DNA from: Bacteroidota bacterium
GTDB lineage: Bacteria > Bacteroidota > Bacteroidia > Bacteroidales > VadinHA17
Direction: 5' to 3'
Assembly: GCA_030631445.1 (NCBI GenBank)
Contig: DAOVLD010000031.1
Location: 1 to 11,880, forward strand
Length of the DNA: 11,880 bases
The notes beneath the pieces were generated by a model, which made no database searches, had not been told where the DNA came from, and saw only the letters and a list, made by a program, of their open reading frames with translations. This document shows, in pieces, positions 1 through 6,562 of this stretch (position 1 is the first letter of the stretch; the number at the start of each line of letters is the position of its first letter). Both the position numbers and the translations under genes were made by a program.

Positions 1-8
1 AAGAACAA

Positions 9-1247
9 ATGGAAAACATGAATTTAATCGATACATTTTCTGAATTCAAGGAATTGAAAAACATTGATCGTACCACTATGATGAGTGTTCTGGAAGATGT
101 TTTCCGGAGTGTTTTACAGAAGCAATTCGGTACAGATGAAAATTTCGACATTATCATCAACATAGACAAGGGCGACTTTGAGATTTGGAGAAACAGAGAA
201 GTTGTTGAAGATGATAAAGTTGAGGACGAAAATTTACAAATAAGCATTTCTGAAGCCACTAAAATTGACGAAGACTATGAAGTTGGAGAAGAGGTAACTG
301 ATGAAGTAAAACTCATTGATTTTGGAAGAAGGACCATCTTATCATTAAGACAAAACCTGACTTCCAGAATTCTTGACCTGGAGAAGGATTATGTTTACAA
401 CAAATACAAAGACCGGATTGGTGACATTATTACGGGGGAGGTCTACCAGGTTTGGAAACGAGAGATACTAATCCTGGATGATGAAGGAAATGAACTGATA
501 ATGCCAAAGGAAGAACAAATCCCGTCAGACTTTTTCAGGAAAGGGGATACTTTACGGGCAGTGGTTGTAAGAGTTGAAATGAGAAATAACAATCCACTTA
601 TTATCATCTCCCGTACATCACCTGTTTTTCTCGAAAGATTGTTCGAACTTGAAGTTCCTGAAATTTTCGATGGATTGATAACCATAAAAAAAATAGTGAG
701 GATCCCCGGAGAAAGAGCAAAAGTTGCAGTTGAGTCCTATGATGAGAGAATTGACCCGGTAGGAGCATGCGTTGGAATGAAAGGCTCCAGAATTCATGGC
801 ATCGTGAGAGAACTAAAGAATGAAAACATTGACGTTATCAATTACACTACAAACATAAAATTGTATATCTCCAGGTCGCTCAGTCCTGCAAAAGTAGAAT
901 CAATCAAGATATTAGATGAAGAAGAGCGTGCAGAAGTATTCCTGCAACCTGAAGAGGTTTCACTGGCAATAGGTAAAGGCGGATTAAATATCAGACTTGC
1001 CAGTCAGCTTACCGGTTACGAGATTGATGTATACAGGGAAAAAGATACTGAAGATGCAGAAGATGTTAGTCTTGAAGAATTTGCAGATGAAATTGAAAGC
1101 TGGGTCCTTGATGAACTAAAGGCAATTGGATGCGATACAGCTAAAAGTGTCCTGGAATTATCTTTAAGCGATCTGGTTAAAAGAACTGATCTAGAAGAAG
1201 AAACAATAAAAGATGTTTTGAATATTTTACATGAAGAATTTGAGTAA
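9..1247 (+). CDS. nusA: Transcription termination/antitermination factor NusA
   Basis: NusA binds RNA polymerase and nascent RNA in the cytoplasm and modulates pausing, termination and antitermination. The 412-residue product shows the family order: an N-terminal polymerase-binding domain (about 1-130), an S1 RNA-binding domain starting near residue 138, KH1 with a GMKG loop at 256-259, and KH2 with a GKGG loop at 322-325. A short acidic helical tail (about 370-412) follows; the long duplicated C-terminal acidic repeats of enterobacterial NusA are absent, as is usual in Bacteroidota. The ATG at 9 is taken as the start, but an in-frame ATG at 18 (protein beginning MNLIDTFSEF) fits the family at least as well, and only 8 bases upstream are visible, so the choice is open. 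infB follows after 63 bp on the same strand, the classic rimP-nusA-infB arrangement; rimP is presumably just outside the window. Identity is secure; only the start is uncertain. Confidence 0.97.
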   Translation: MENMNLIDTFSEFKELKNIDRTTMMSVLEDVFRSVLQKQFGTDENFDIIINIDKGDFEIWRNREVVEDDKVEDENLQISISEATKIDEDYEVGEEVTDEVKLIDFGRRTILSLRQNLTSRILDLEKDYVYNKYKDRIGDIITGEVYQVWKREILILDDEGNELIMPKEEQIPSDFFRKGDTLRAVVVRVEMRNNNPLIIISRTSPVFLERLFELEVPEIFDGLITIKKIVRIPGERAKVAVESYDERIDPVGACVGMKGSRIHGIVRELKNENIDVINYTTNIKLYISRSLSPAKVESIKILDEEERAEVFLQPEEVSLAIGKGGLNIRLASQLTGYEIDVYREKDTEDAEDVSLEEFADEIESWVLDELKAIGCDTAKSVLELSLSDLVKRTDLEEETIKDVLNILHEEFE

Positions 1248-1298
1248 TTTATTTAATATATTATATATTAGCGGATTACTTATAAAACATATGCATAT

Positions 1299-1304
1299 AG
1301 GGAG
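1299..1304 (+). promoter_or_regulatory. Shine-Dalgarno-like site for infB
   Basis: The hexamer AGGGAG lies 6 bases before the infB ATG at 1311, which is good spacing. Purine-rich Shine-Dalgarno sites are generally weak or missing in Bacteroidota, and none is evident before gcvH here, so this one stands out. It supports 1311 as the true start. That it is used is inferred from sequence and spacing only. Confidence 0.55.
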
Positions 1305-1310
1305 ATATTA

Positions 1311-4064
1311 ATGGCACAAGGGCAAAAAGGAATACGACTTAGCAAAGCTGCAAGAGAATTTAATGTAGGAATCAACACCATTGTTGAATTCCTGCATAAA
1401 AAAGATATTGATATTGAAACTAATCCAAACACTAAGATTTCTCCTGAAACGTACGAATTTCTCGCTATAGAATACAGTTCTGACTTAACTGCAAAAAAAG
1501 AATCGGAAAAGTTAAGTATGCGAAACCTTCAGGAAACTCAGGAGGATGTCTTAAACAATGAAACTGAAAACGAAATTGAACCCCCGGATGTAATTGAAAC
1601 TACTGAAGAAGTATTAATCACTGACGTAAGCGGAACTGCCTCTGAAATAGCAAGACCTGATGATGAGAAAGAGAAAAAAACAGAAGGTGAACCAGTTACT
1701 GAAAAGGAACCCGAAATAGCTAAATCAGAAAGAAAATCTGAAAAAGACAAGGAACTTAAAGTTGTAGGTAAAATTGATCTTGATTTAATCAATAAGAAAA
1801 CCAAACCCGAAAAGAAATCTGAAAAGGAGAAAAAAGAAACAACTCCCAGGAAAAAAGCTCCAAAGAAAGAAGAAAAAGAAGAACCGGCTATAGATATTGA
1901 AGCAAAAGAAACAAAACTTACCGAAGAAGAAATTAAAAAGGTTTATAAATCAGATTTCAAGAAATTATCAGGTCCTACCGTAGTTGGTAAAATAGATCTT
2001 CCTGCTAAGGAGGAAAAGAAAAAGCCTGTTGCCTCATCCGACAAGCAACCCAAAAAGAAAAGAAAGAGGATTATAAAGGATACTGATAAAGTTGATTTTA
2101 AGGATAAAAAAAGGAGTAAACCGAAAGCTGCAAAAGGAAAAGTAAAACAGCTTCATACTGAAGTAGATGAAGAAGATGTGCAAAAGCAAATAAAAGAAAC
2201 ACTTGCCAAACTAACTTCAAAAGGGAAATCCAAAGGATCAAAATACAGACGTGAAAAGCGTGAGGCAATAATCAAAAAACAGGAAGAAGAAGATATAAAG
2301 CAAGAGCTGGAAAAAAATATTATTAAAGTTACTGAATTTGTATCTGTAAGCGAATTGGCTTCCATGATGAATGTTGAAAGTAATGAAATAATTTCAACAT
2401 GCATGAGCATCGGACTTCTGGTTTCAATAAATCAGAGACTTGATGCCGAAACCATAGTTCTTGTGGCTAATGAATTTAATTATGAAGTTGAGTTTATCAG
2501 TGTTGATGTTCAGGAGGCAATTATGAAAGAGGAAGATAGTGAAGAAGACATGAAACTACGTCCGCCTATTGTAACGGTTATGGGACATGTCGACCATGGA
2601 AAAACCAAGTTACTTGACCATATTCGTAAATCCAATGTAATTGCAGGAGAAGCAGGTGGAATAACCCAGCATATTGGCGCCTACAGTGTGAATCTTGGTG
2701 ACAACAAGAAGATAACATTCCTTGATACCCCCGGGCATGAAGCTTTTACCGCAATGCGTGCCAGAGGTGCTCAAATTACTGATATTGCGATTATCGTTGT
2801 AGCTGCCGATGATGGTGTTAAACCTCAAACAGTTGAAGCTATTAATCATGCACATGCTGCAGGCGTACCAATGGTTTTTGCAATAAACAAAATTGACAAA
2901 CCAGCAGCAAATGCCGAAAAAGTGAAAGAAGAGTTGGCAAATATGAATTTCCTTGTTGAAGATTGGGGAGGGAAATATCAATCGCAGGACATTTCAGCTA
3001 AAAATGGAATTAATATTGATGAACTTCTGGAAAAAGTTTTGCTTGAAGCAGAAATGCTTGAGCTAAAAGCAAACCCTGACAGAAAAGCAAATGGAACCAT
3101 TATAGAATCATCGCTCGATAAGGGAAGAGGCTATGTTGCAACTATACTGGTAGAAGGCGGGATTCTGAATATTGGCGATATAATGCTTGCTGGGAGTTAC
3201 TTTGGTCATATTAAAGCAATGTTTAACGAAAGAGATATAAATATTGAGAAAGCCGGTCCGGCTACTCCTGCTCTAATCCTCGGTTTGAACGGGGCTCCGC
3301 AAGCCGGAGATACTTTCAATATAATGAACAATAATCGCGATGCCAGGGATATTGCAACCAGAAGAGGTCAGCTACAACGTGAACAAGGTATCCGTACTCA
3401 AAAACATATTACCCTGGATGAAATAGGACGGCGAATTGCTATCGGTAACTTCCAGGAGCTAAACATTATTATCAAGGGAGATGTAGACGGCTCTGTTGAA
3501 GCGCTAAGTGACTCCCTGATAAAGCTATCTACTGATGAGATACATGTAAATATTATCCATAAAGCGGTTGGACAAATATCAGAATCAGATATTCTACTTG
3601 CCGCAGCTTCAAATGCCATAATTATAGGATTCCAGGTTCGCCCATCTATGGCAGCAAGAAAGTTGGCTGAAAAAGAAGAGATTGAGATCAGATTATATTC
3701 AATAATCTATGATGCTATAGAGGAATTAAAATCAGCTATGGAAGGGATGCTCTCTCCGGAAATAAAAGAAAAGATTGTTGCTACTCTTGAGATCCTTGAA
3801 ATATTCAAAATCACTAAAACAGGAACAATTGCAGGGTGTATGGTGAAGGAAGGAAAAATCGTTCGTGACTCGAAAGTCAGAGTGATAAGGGATGGCATTG
3901 TTGTGTATTCCGGGGAACTTGGATCACTGAAACGATTCAAAGATGATGTGAAAGAGGTAGTTACTGGTCTGGAATGCGGACTTAATGTAACGAACTTTAA
4001 TGATATCAAAGTAGGTGATACTATTGAAGCTTTTACTGAATTTGAAGTGAAGAAAACACTATAA
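1311..4064 (+). CDS. infB: Translation initiation factor IF-2
   Basis: IF-2 is the GTPase that delivers initiator fMet-tRNA to the 30S subunit and promotes 50S joining. The 917-residue product starts with an IF2_N helix-turn module (about 5-55), followed by a long Lys/Glu-rich, probably disordered linker (about 60-335) and a second IF2_N-type module (about 340-400). The G domain is complete: G1 GHVDHGKT at 425-432, G2 with GGITQHIGA at 449-457, G3 DTPGH at 472-476, G4 NKID at 526-529 and G5 SAK at 562-564. The C-terminal beta-barrel and tRNA-binding domains fill residues from about 590 to 917. The linker carries VVGKIDL twice, at 151-157 and 224-230. The length suits Bacteroidota IF-2, whose linkers are long. 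The start at 1311 follows a good ribosome-binding site. It is probably co-transcribed with nusA; no strong terminator is visible after the stop. No truncation or frameshift is seen. Confidence 0.98.
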   Translation: MAQGQKGIRLSKAAREFNVGINTIVEFLHKKDIDIETNPNTKISPETYEFLAIEYSSDLTAKKESEKLSMRNLQETQEDVLNNETENEIEPPDVIETTEEVLITDVSGTASEIARPDDEKEKKTEGEPVTEKEPEIAKSERKSEKDKELKVVGKIDLDLINKKTKPEKKSEKEKKETTPRKKAPKKEEKEEPAIDIEAKETKLTEEEIKKVYKSDFKKLSGPTVVGKIDLPAKEEKKKPVASSDKQPKKKRKRIIKDTDKVDFKDKKRSKPKAAKGKVKQLHTEVDEEDVQKQIKETLAKLTSKGKSKGSKYRREKREAIIKKQEEEDIKQELEKNIIKVTEFVSVSELASMMNVESNEIISTCMSIGLLVSINQRLDAETIVLVANEFNYEVEFISVDVQEAIMKEEDSEEDMKLRPPIVTVMGHVDHGKTKLLDHIRKSNVIAGEAGGITQHIGAYSVNLGDNKKITFLDTPGHEAFTAMRARGAQITDIAIIVVAADDGVKPQTVEAINHAHAAGVPMVFAINKIDKPAANAEKVKEELANMNFLVEDWGGKYQSQDISAKNGINIDELLEKVLLEAEMLELKANPDRKANGTIIESSLDKGRGYVATILVEGGILNIGDIMLAGSYFGHIKAMFNERDINIEKAGPATPALILGLNGAPQAGDTFNIMNNNRDARDIATRRGQLQREQGIRTQKHITLDEIGRRIAIGNFQELNIIIKGDVDGSVEALSDSLIKLSTDEIHVNIIHKAVGQISESDILLAAASNAIIIGFQVRPSMAARKLAEKEEIEIRLYSIIYDAIEELKSAMEGMLSPEIKEKIVATLEILEIFKITKTGTIAGCMVKEGKIVRDSKVRVIRDGIVVYSGELGSLKRFKDDVKEVVTGLECGLNVTNFNDIKVGDTIEAFTEFEVKKTL

Positions 4065-4172
4065 TGTCGTGTCCTGCTATTGTAACTATTCAATGTCTTC
4101 ACTTCGACTGCGCTCAGCATAAAAAGTTTGGAATACCAAAAATGGCTAATCTCATTATACTTTACATTCTTG

Positions 4173-4214
4173 TCGATCGCCAATTGCCGACTGTGGACTG
4201 TGGACTGCCGACTG
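4173..4214. repeat. Heptamer tandem repeat, array 1 (ccgactg/tggactg)
   Basis: Four contiguous 7-bp units are seen: ccgactg (4187-4193), tggactg (4194-4200), tggactg (4201-4207) and ccgactg (4208-4214). The two preceding heptads, at 4173-4179 and 4180-4186, match the unit only partly and may be decayed copies. The array lies in the 155-bp convergent spacer between infB and the GT-C-like gene and ends 5 bp before that gene's stop codon. The rest of the spacer (4065-4172) shows only a weak 5-bp hairpin (tttgg/ccaaa) near 4130 and no clear terminator for either gene. Confidence 0.8.
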
Positions 4215-4219
4215 GTTAG

Positions 4220-5740
4220 TTACCTCCTGGCAATACGGTGCAGGAAAAATGTTCCGAAAAGAGTTTCAACAGAATCAACAGGTTCATATTCATATTCAGC
4301 AAAAAAATAATCATCTTCACCGGTATCAATAACCCCTTGCCGCGACAATATTCCGGGATATTCAACACAATCAGTATAAATTTGGTTTTTCCGGGTAATT
4401 AACGTGTCCAGTTTGCTATATAAACCAGTTACACTCATGCCTTGTTGGATTAGTGAAGAAGGAGATTTTATTATCTGTGGATAAAATTCAACCCCCGATT
4501 GATAATAAAGTCTGCTAATAACCTGCTGGTCGGATTTTAATACAAATGTAGCATCCGGATTTTCCTTTATCCAGGATTCAAGCATAATATAATCAGTGAA
4601 CTTAAAATTATTACGGGGAATTAAACCATATGAAACATTCCAAACCAATAATGCAATCCCCAAAAGAATCATTGATCTGTCCCTGATTTTTATCTTTGAG
4701 AATAATAATAAGAATCCCAGGAAAGGAATCATTACCATAAACTCAGCATTCCCCTCGGCAAAAAATGCAAAAACAATATAAAATACCAGTATAATTAAAT
4801 GAGTAATAAAAAATGGGCGGTTCATTAGCTCTGTTTTTCTAATCAAAAACCTCTTTTTCATAAAAATAGCACCTGATAAAAATATGGAGACCAGTCCGGG
4901 TATGATCCAGAGGATATTTTCCCCGATCATTCGAAAAATATATCCATGAACCTGTACAAAGCTTCTGATAAAATTTACCGGGGTAAAAAAGAAATTCTCC
5001 CATCCGGGAATTTTATCAAATCCCTGAGAAAGGTAATCTCTTAAAGCAAATTGAAATACCCCGGTAAAATTTTTCTCAAACTCCGGAAGTTTGAATGCCA
5101 CAATACCATAGACCAAAATCACAGGTACTATAGAAGTTGCAAATACAAGTTTTGATTTCCATGGATGGCGAAAAATGATCAACCCAATAAATAAACCAAA
5201 CCACCAGAACACACCTATTTGATGGTAAAGAACAGCAAATGAGGCAAGCAATCCACTTATCAGGAGTCTTGTCAAACTTTTATTATTCAAATAATCCTGA
5301 TAAAAAACAGTTGCACCCAGTGAAAAAGCGAGAGGGAAAAGATATACTTCATTTTCTGACGAATAACGCATCACTGCAAAAGAAGATCCTGTAAGTAATA
5401 AAATTCTGAGAATTTCTTTTATTGATCGTCCTGTTCTTTTAAGAAGTAAAGAAAATAAATAGAGGCAGATCCCTCCAATAAGTGAATTAGCCATTTTCAT
5501 CCCCTGAAGTATATCAATTTCTTCATTATTGAAAAACGGCAAATTAAAAAACAGACGGAATGTAACATTGTAAAGCAGGTGGTGAGGATGGAATAATTCG
5601 TCACTATATTTAACAGATGCAGCATAATAATATGCATCAACAGAGGAATTATTCGTAGGAAATACCAGGTAAAGAATGGTAAAAGCAATTGTTATTACAG
5701 GGATCCAATAACTTTTGGGTATTTGCTTTTGTCTTTTCAC
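4220..5740 (-). CDS. Polytopic membrane protein, probable GT-C-type glycosyltransferase
   Basis: I do not recognise this as a named gene. The 506-residue product has a Lys/Arg-rich N-terminus, a first membrane segment at about 12-28, roughly nine or ten hydrophobic segments in total, and a hydrophilic C-terminal region from about 390 that is likely extracytoplasmic. After the first segment comes an acidic residue in VDAYYYA (D35), then HPHH at 51-54; a second loop carries SENEVY with E131. An Asp in the first loop and an EVY-type motif are features of GT-C transferases, including DUF2723/TMEM260-like proteins, which move sugars from polyprenyl-phosphate donors. That activity is an inference from layout. 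The start is odd: GTG at 5740 is the only plausible in-frame start, because a stop lies a few codons upstream, while an ATG at 5748 is out of frame and ends after three codons. The gene is convergent with infB and bordered by heptamer arrays on both sides. It could instead be a non-enzymatic membrane protein. Confidence 0.65.
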   Translation of the reverse strand: MKRQKQIPKSYWIPVITIAFTILYLVFPTNNSSVDAYYYAASVKYSDELFHPHHLLYNVTFRLFFNLPFFNNEEIDILQGMKMANSLIGGICLYLFSLLLKRTGRSIKEILRILLLTGSSFAVMRYSSENEVYLFPLAFSLGATVFYQDYLNNKSLTRLLISGLLASFAVLYHQIGVFWWFGLFIGLIIFRHPWKSKLVFATSIVPVILVYGIVAFKLPEFEKNFTGVFQFALRDYLSQGFDKIPGWENFFFTPVNFIRSFVQVHGYIFRMIGENILWIIPGLVSIFLSGAIFMKKRFLIRKTELMNRPFFITHLIILVFYIVFAFFAEGNAEFMVMIPFLGFLLLFSKIKIRDRSMILLGIALLVWNVSYGLIPRNNFKFTDYIMLESWIKENPDATFVLKSDQQVISRLYYQSGVEFYPQIIKSPSSLIQQGMSVTGLYSKLDTLITRKNQIYTDCVEYPGILSRQGVIDTGEDDYFFAEYEYEPVDSVETLFGTFFLHRIARR

Positions 5741-5782
5741 TGCTTCATGTATAATATTTACTCAACGCCTAAAATGTCTAAA

Positions 5783-5816
5783 GAGTTACGCGTTACGGGT
5801 TACGAGTTACGGGTAC
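5783..5816. repeat. Heptamer tandem repeat, array 2 (gagttac/gggttac)
   Basis: Consecutive units are gagttac (5783-5789), gcgttac (5790-5796), gggttac (5797-5803), gagttac (5804-5810) and a final copy short by one base, gggtac (5811-5816). The units share a GTTAC core and vary at the second base. The array lies 42 bp upstream of the GTG start of the GT-C-like gene, where its promoter should be. The following 40 bp (about 5821-5860) is rich in gagt/aagt words and may be a further decayed repeat without a clean period. Confidence 0.85.
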
Positions 5817-5897
5817 ACATAGTTGAGTAAGTTAAGTGGCTGAGTGAGTTTAGTTTACATTTTGCAACCATGAATATAGTAATTTCGAAATTAAGCT

Positions 5898-5932
5898 AAA
5901 AAAAAGGTTTACCCAATTTTATGGATAAACCT
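5898..5932 (-). terminator. Rho-independent terminator of gcvH
   Basis: Read on the minus strand, an inverted repeat (arms 5923-5932 and 5905-5914, ten positions with one internal mismatch, 8-base loop) is followed at once by a run of eight T at 5898-5905. It begins 28 bases after the gcvH stop codon. A stem followed by a T run is the canonical intrinsic terminator, so gcvH transcription should end here and not continue into the GT-C-like gene. Confidence 0.85.
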
Positions 5933-5960
5933 GTATCTGATTTTCAATAAATTTAACTAT

Positions 5961-6341
5961 TTAGGTATTTATCAGATCGTTATACTGTTCCGGAGTCAGG
6001 AGTTCATCCAGCTCTGAAGAATCGGCGATTGATATCTTAATTAACCAGCCCTCACCATATGGATCTTTATTAACCAACTCAGGCTCTTCTTCAATTTTCG
6101 GATTTATTTCAAGAACTTCACCTGATACAGGCATAAACATATCTGAAACTGTTTTGACAGCTTCAATAGTACCAAAAACTTCTTCTTTGTCAAGCTTTTC
6201 ACCTTCTGTTTCAATTTCCACAAAAACCACATCTCCCAGTTCTCTCTGTGCAAAATCTGTAACACCTATATATGCACAACCCTCTTCAACCCTTACCCAT
6301 TCATGGTCTTTTGTATATTTCAAGTTTTCAGGAATTTTCAT
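5961..6341 (-). CDS. gcvH: Glycine cleavage system H protein
   Basis: GcvH is the soluble lipoyl-carrying shuttle of the glycine cleavage system. Its lipoyl arm receives the aminomethyl group from the P protein, passes it to the T protein, and is reoxidised by the L protein. Taking the ATG at 6341 gives 126 residues beginning MKIPENLKY, the usual family size. DHEW lies at 12-15, and the lipoylation motif EAVK puts the modified lysine at residue 63, the expected position. A TTG 18 bases further upstream would add six residues but is unnecessary. No P, T or L protein gene is in the window. The gene lies downstream of sprA on the same strand, 221 bp away, and is followed by a strong terminator. 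No Shine-Dalgarno is visible before the ATG. Because H protein can also act as a lipoyl donor to other enzymes, its role may be wider than glycine breakdown. Confidence 0.97.
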   Translation of the reverse strand: MKIPENLKYTKDHEWVRVEEGCAYIGVTDFAQRELGDVVFVEIETEGEKLDKEEVFGTIEAVKTVSDMFMPVSGEVLEINPKIEEEPELVNKDPYGEGWLIKISIADSSELDELLTPEQYNDLINT

Positions 6342-6377
6342 ATTTTTCGCTTTTAACAATTAATATATTAGAGTCCT

Positions 6378-6385
6378 CAAAATTA
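6378..6385 (-). promoter_or_regulatory. Possible Bacteroidota-type -7 element for gcvH
   Basis: On the minus strand the octamer TAATTTTG matches the Bacteroidota -7 consensus TAnnTTTG exactly. It lies 36 bases upstream of the gcvH ATG, which would give a leader of about 30 bases. No convincing TTTG -33 element occurs at the expected spacing, and the surroundings are so AT-rich that a chance match is quite possible. Confidence 0.3.
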
Positions 6386-6438
6386 AACAAAAAAAATTAT
6401 TCGTTTAATAATCCTGTCAATTTTTTATGTCCATATAG

Positions 6439-6498
6439 AGTCCGTCTTTAAAGTTCGAAAGTTTAAATAAATAGTAAAAAGACATTTCGGAGCGGACT
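6439..6498. repeat. Nested inverted repeat in the sprA-gcvH spacer
   Basis: Two sets of arms are seen: an outer pair agtccg (6439-6444) with cggact (6493-6498), and an inner pair gtcttt (6444-6449) with aaagac (6478-6483). A 9-base segment on the right side would bulge if both form. The arms are only six bases each in AT-rich DNA. This could be part of a 3' structure on sprA mRNA or an operator-like site for gcvH; neither role is shown. Confidence 0.35.
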
Positions 6499-6518
6499 AA
6501 AAGTTAAAAGTTAAAAGT
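6498..6518. repeat. Heptamer tandem repeat, array 3 (taaaagt x3)
   Basis: Three perfect copies of taaaagt lie at 6498-6504, 6505-6511 and 6512-6518. A short array of the related unit in opposite orientation follows at 6537-6549 (aactttc-type, two copies). The array lies between gcvH and sprA, starting 45 bp from the sprA stop codon. Confidence 0.75.
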
Positions 6519-6549
6519 AAGCATTGAACTTCACAAACTTTCAACTTTC
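6506..6549 (-). terminator. Stem-loop after sprA built from opposed heptamers
   Basis: On the minus strand the segment 6549-6537 can pair along its full 13 positions with 6518-6506 if two G-U pairs are allowed, enclosing an 18-base loop. It starts 13 bases after the sprA stop codon. The downstream flank is T-rich but lacks an uninterrupted T run, so it may act as a weak terminator or as a 3' stabilising hairpin. The stem is A/U-rich and weaker than the gcvH terminator. Confidence 0.4.
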
Positions 6550-6562
6550 CACTATTCCCTCT

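Noticed and set aside
2610..2981. A 123-codon minus-strand open frame within infB, and similar antisense frames in infB and sprA
   Set aside because: They lie opposite strongly conserved domains, have no family resemblance and follow the codon pattern of the real genes.
4095..4120. The motif cttcgactgcgctcagc after infB as an infB terminator
   Set aside because: Its self-pairing is only 3 bp and no T run follows; it resembles a dispersed spacer word, but one copy is not enough to call a repeat.
4128..4310. A 60-codon plus-strand open frame at the 3' end of the GT-C-like gene
   Set aside because: Its middle (CRLWTVDCRL) is simply the translation of the heptamer array, and its remainder is antisense to the GT-C-like gene.
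6342..6359. A longer gcvH starting at TTG 6359
   Set aside because: The ATG at 6341 gives the family-standard N-terminus and places the lipoyl lysine at residue 63; the six extra residues resemble no known H protein start.
6415..6420. TTGACA on the minus strand as a sigma-70 -35 box for gcvH
   Set aside because: No TATAAT-like hexamer lies at 16-18 bp, and the Bacteroidota primary sigma factor uses a different consensus.
4173..6549. The repeat arrays as a CRISPR or an insertion sequence remnant
   Set aside because: Units are 7 bp with no spacers, and there are no terminal inverted repeats, target duplications, transposase or cas genes.
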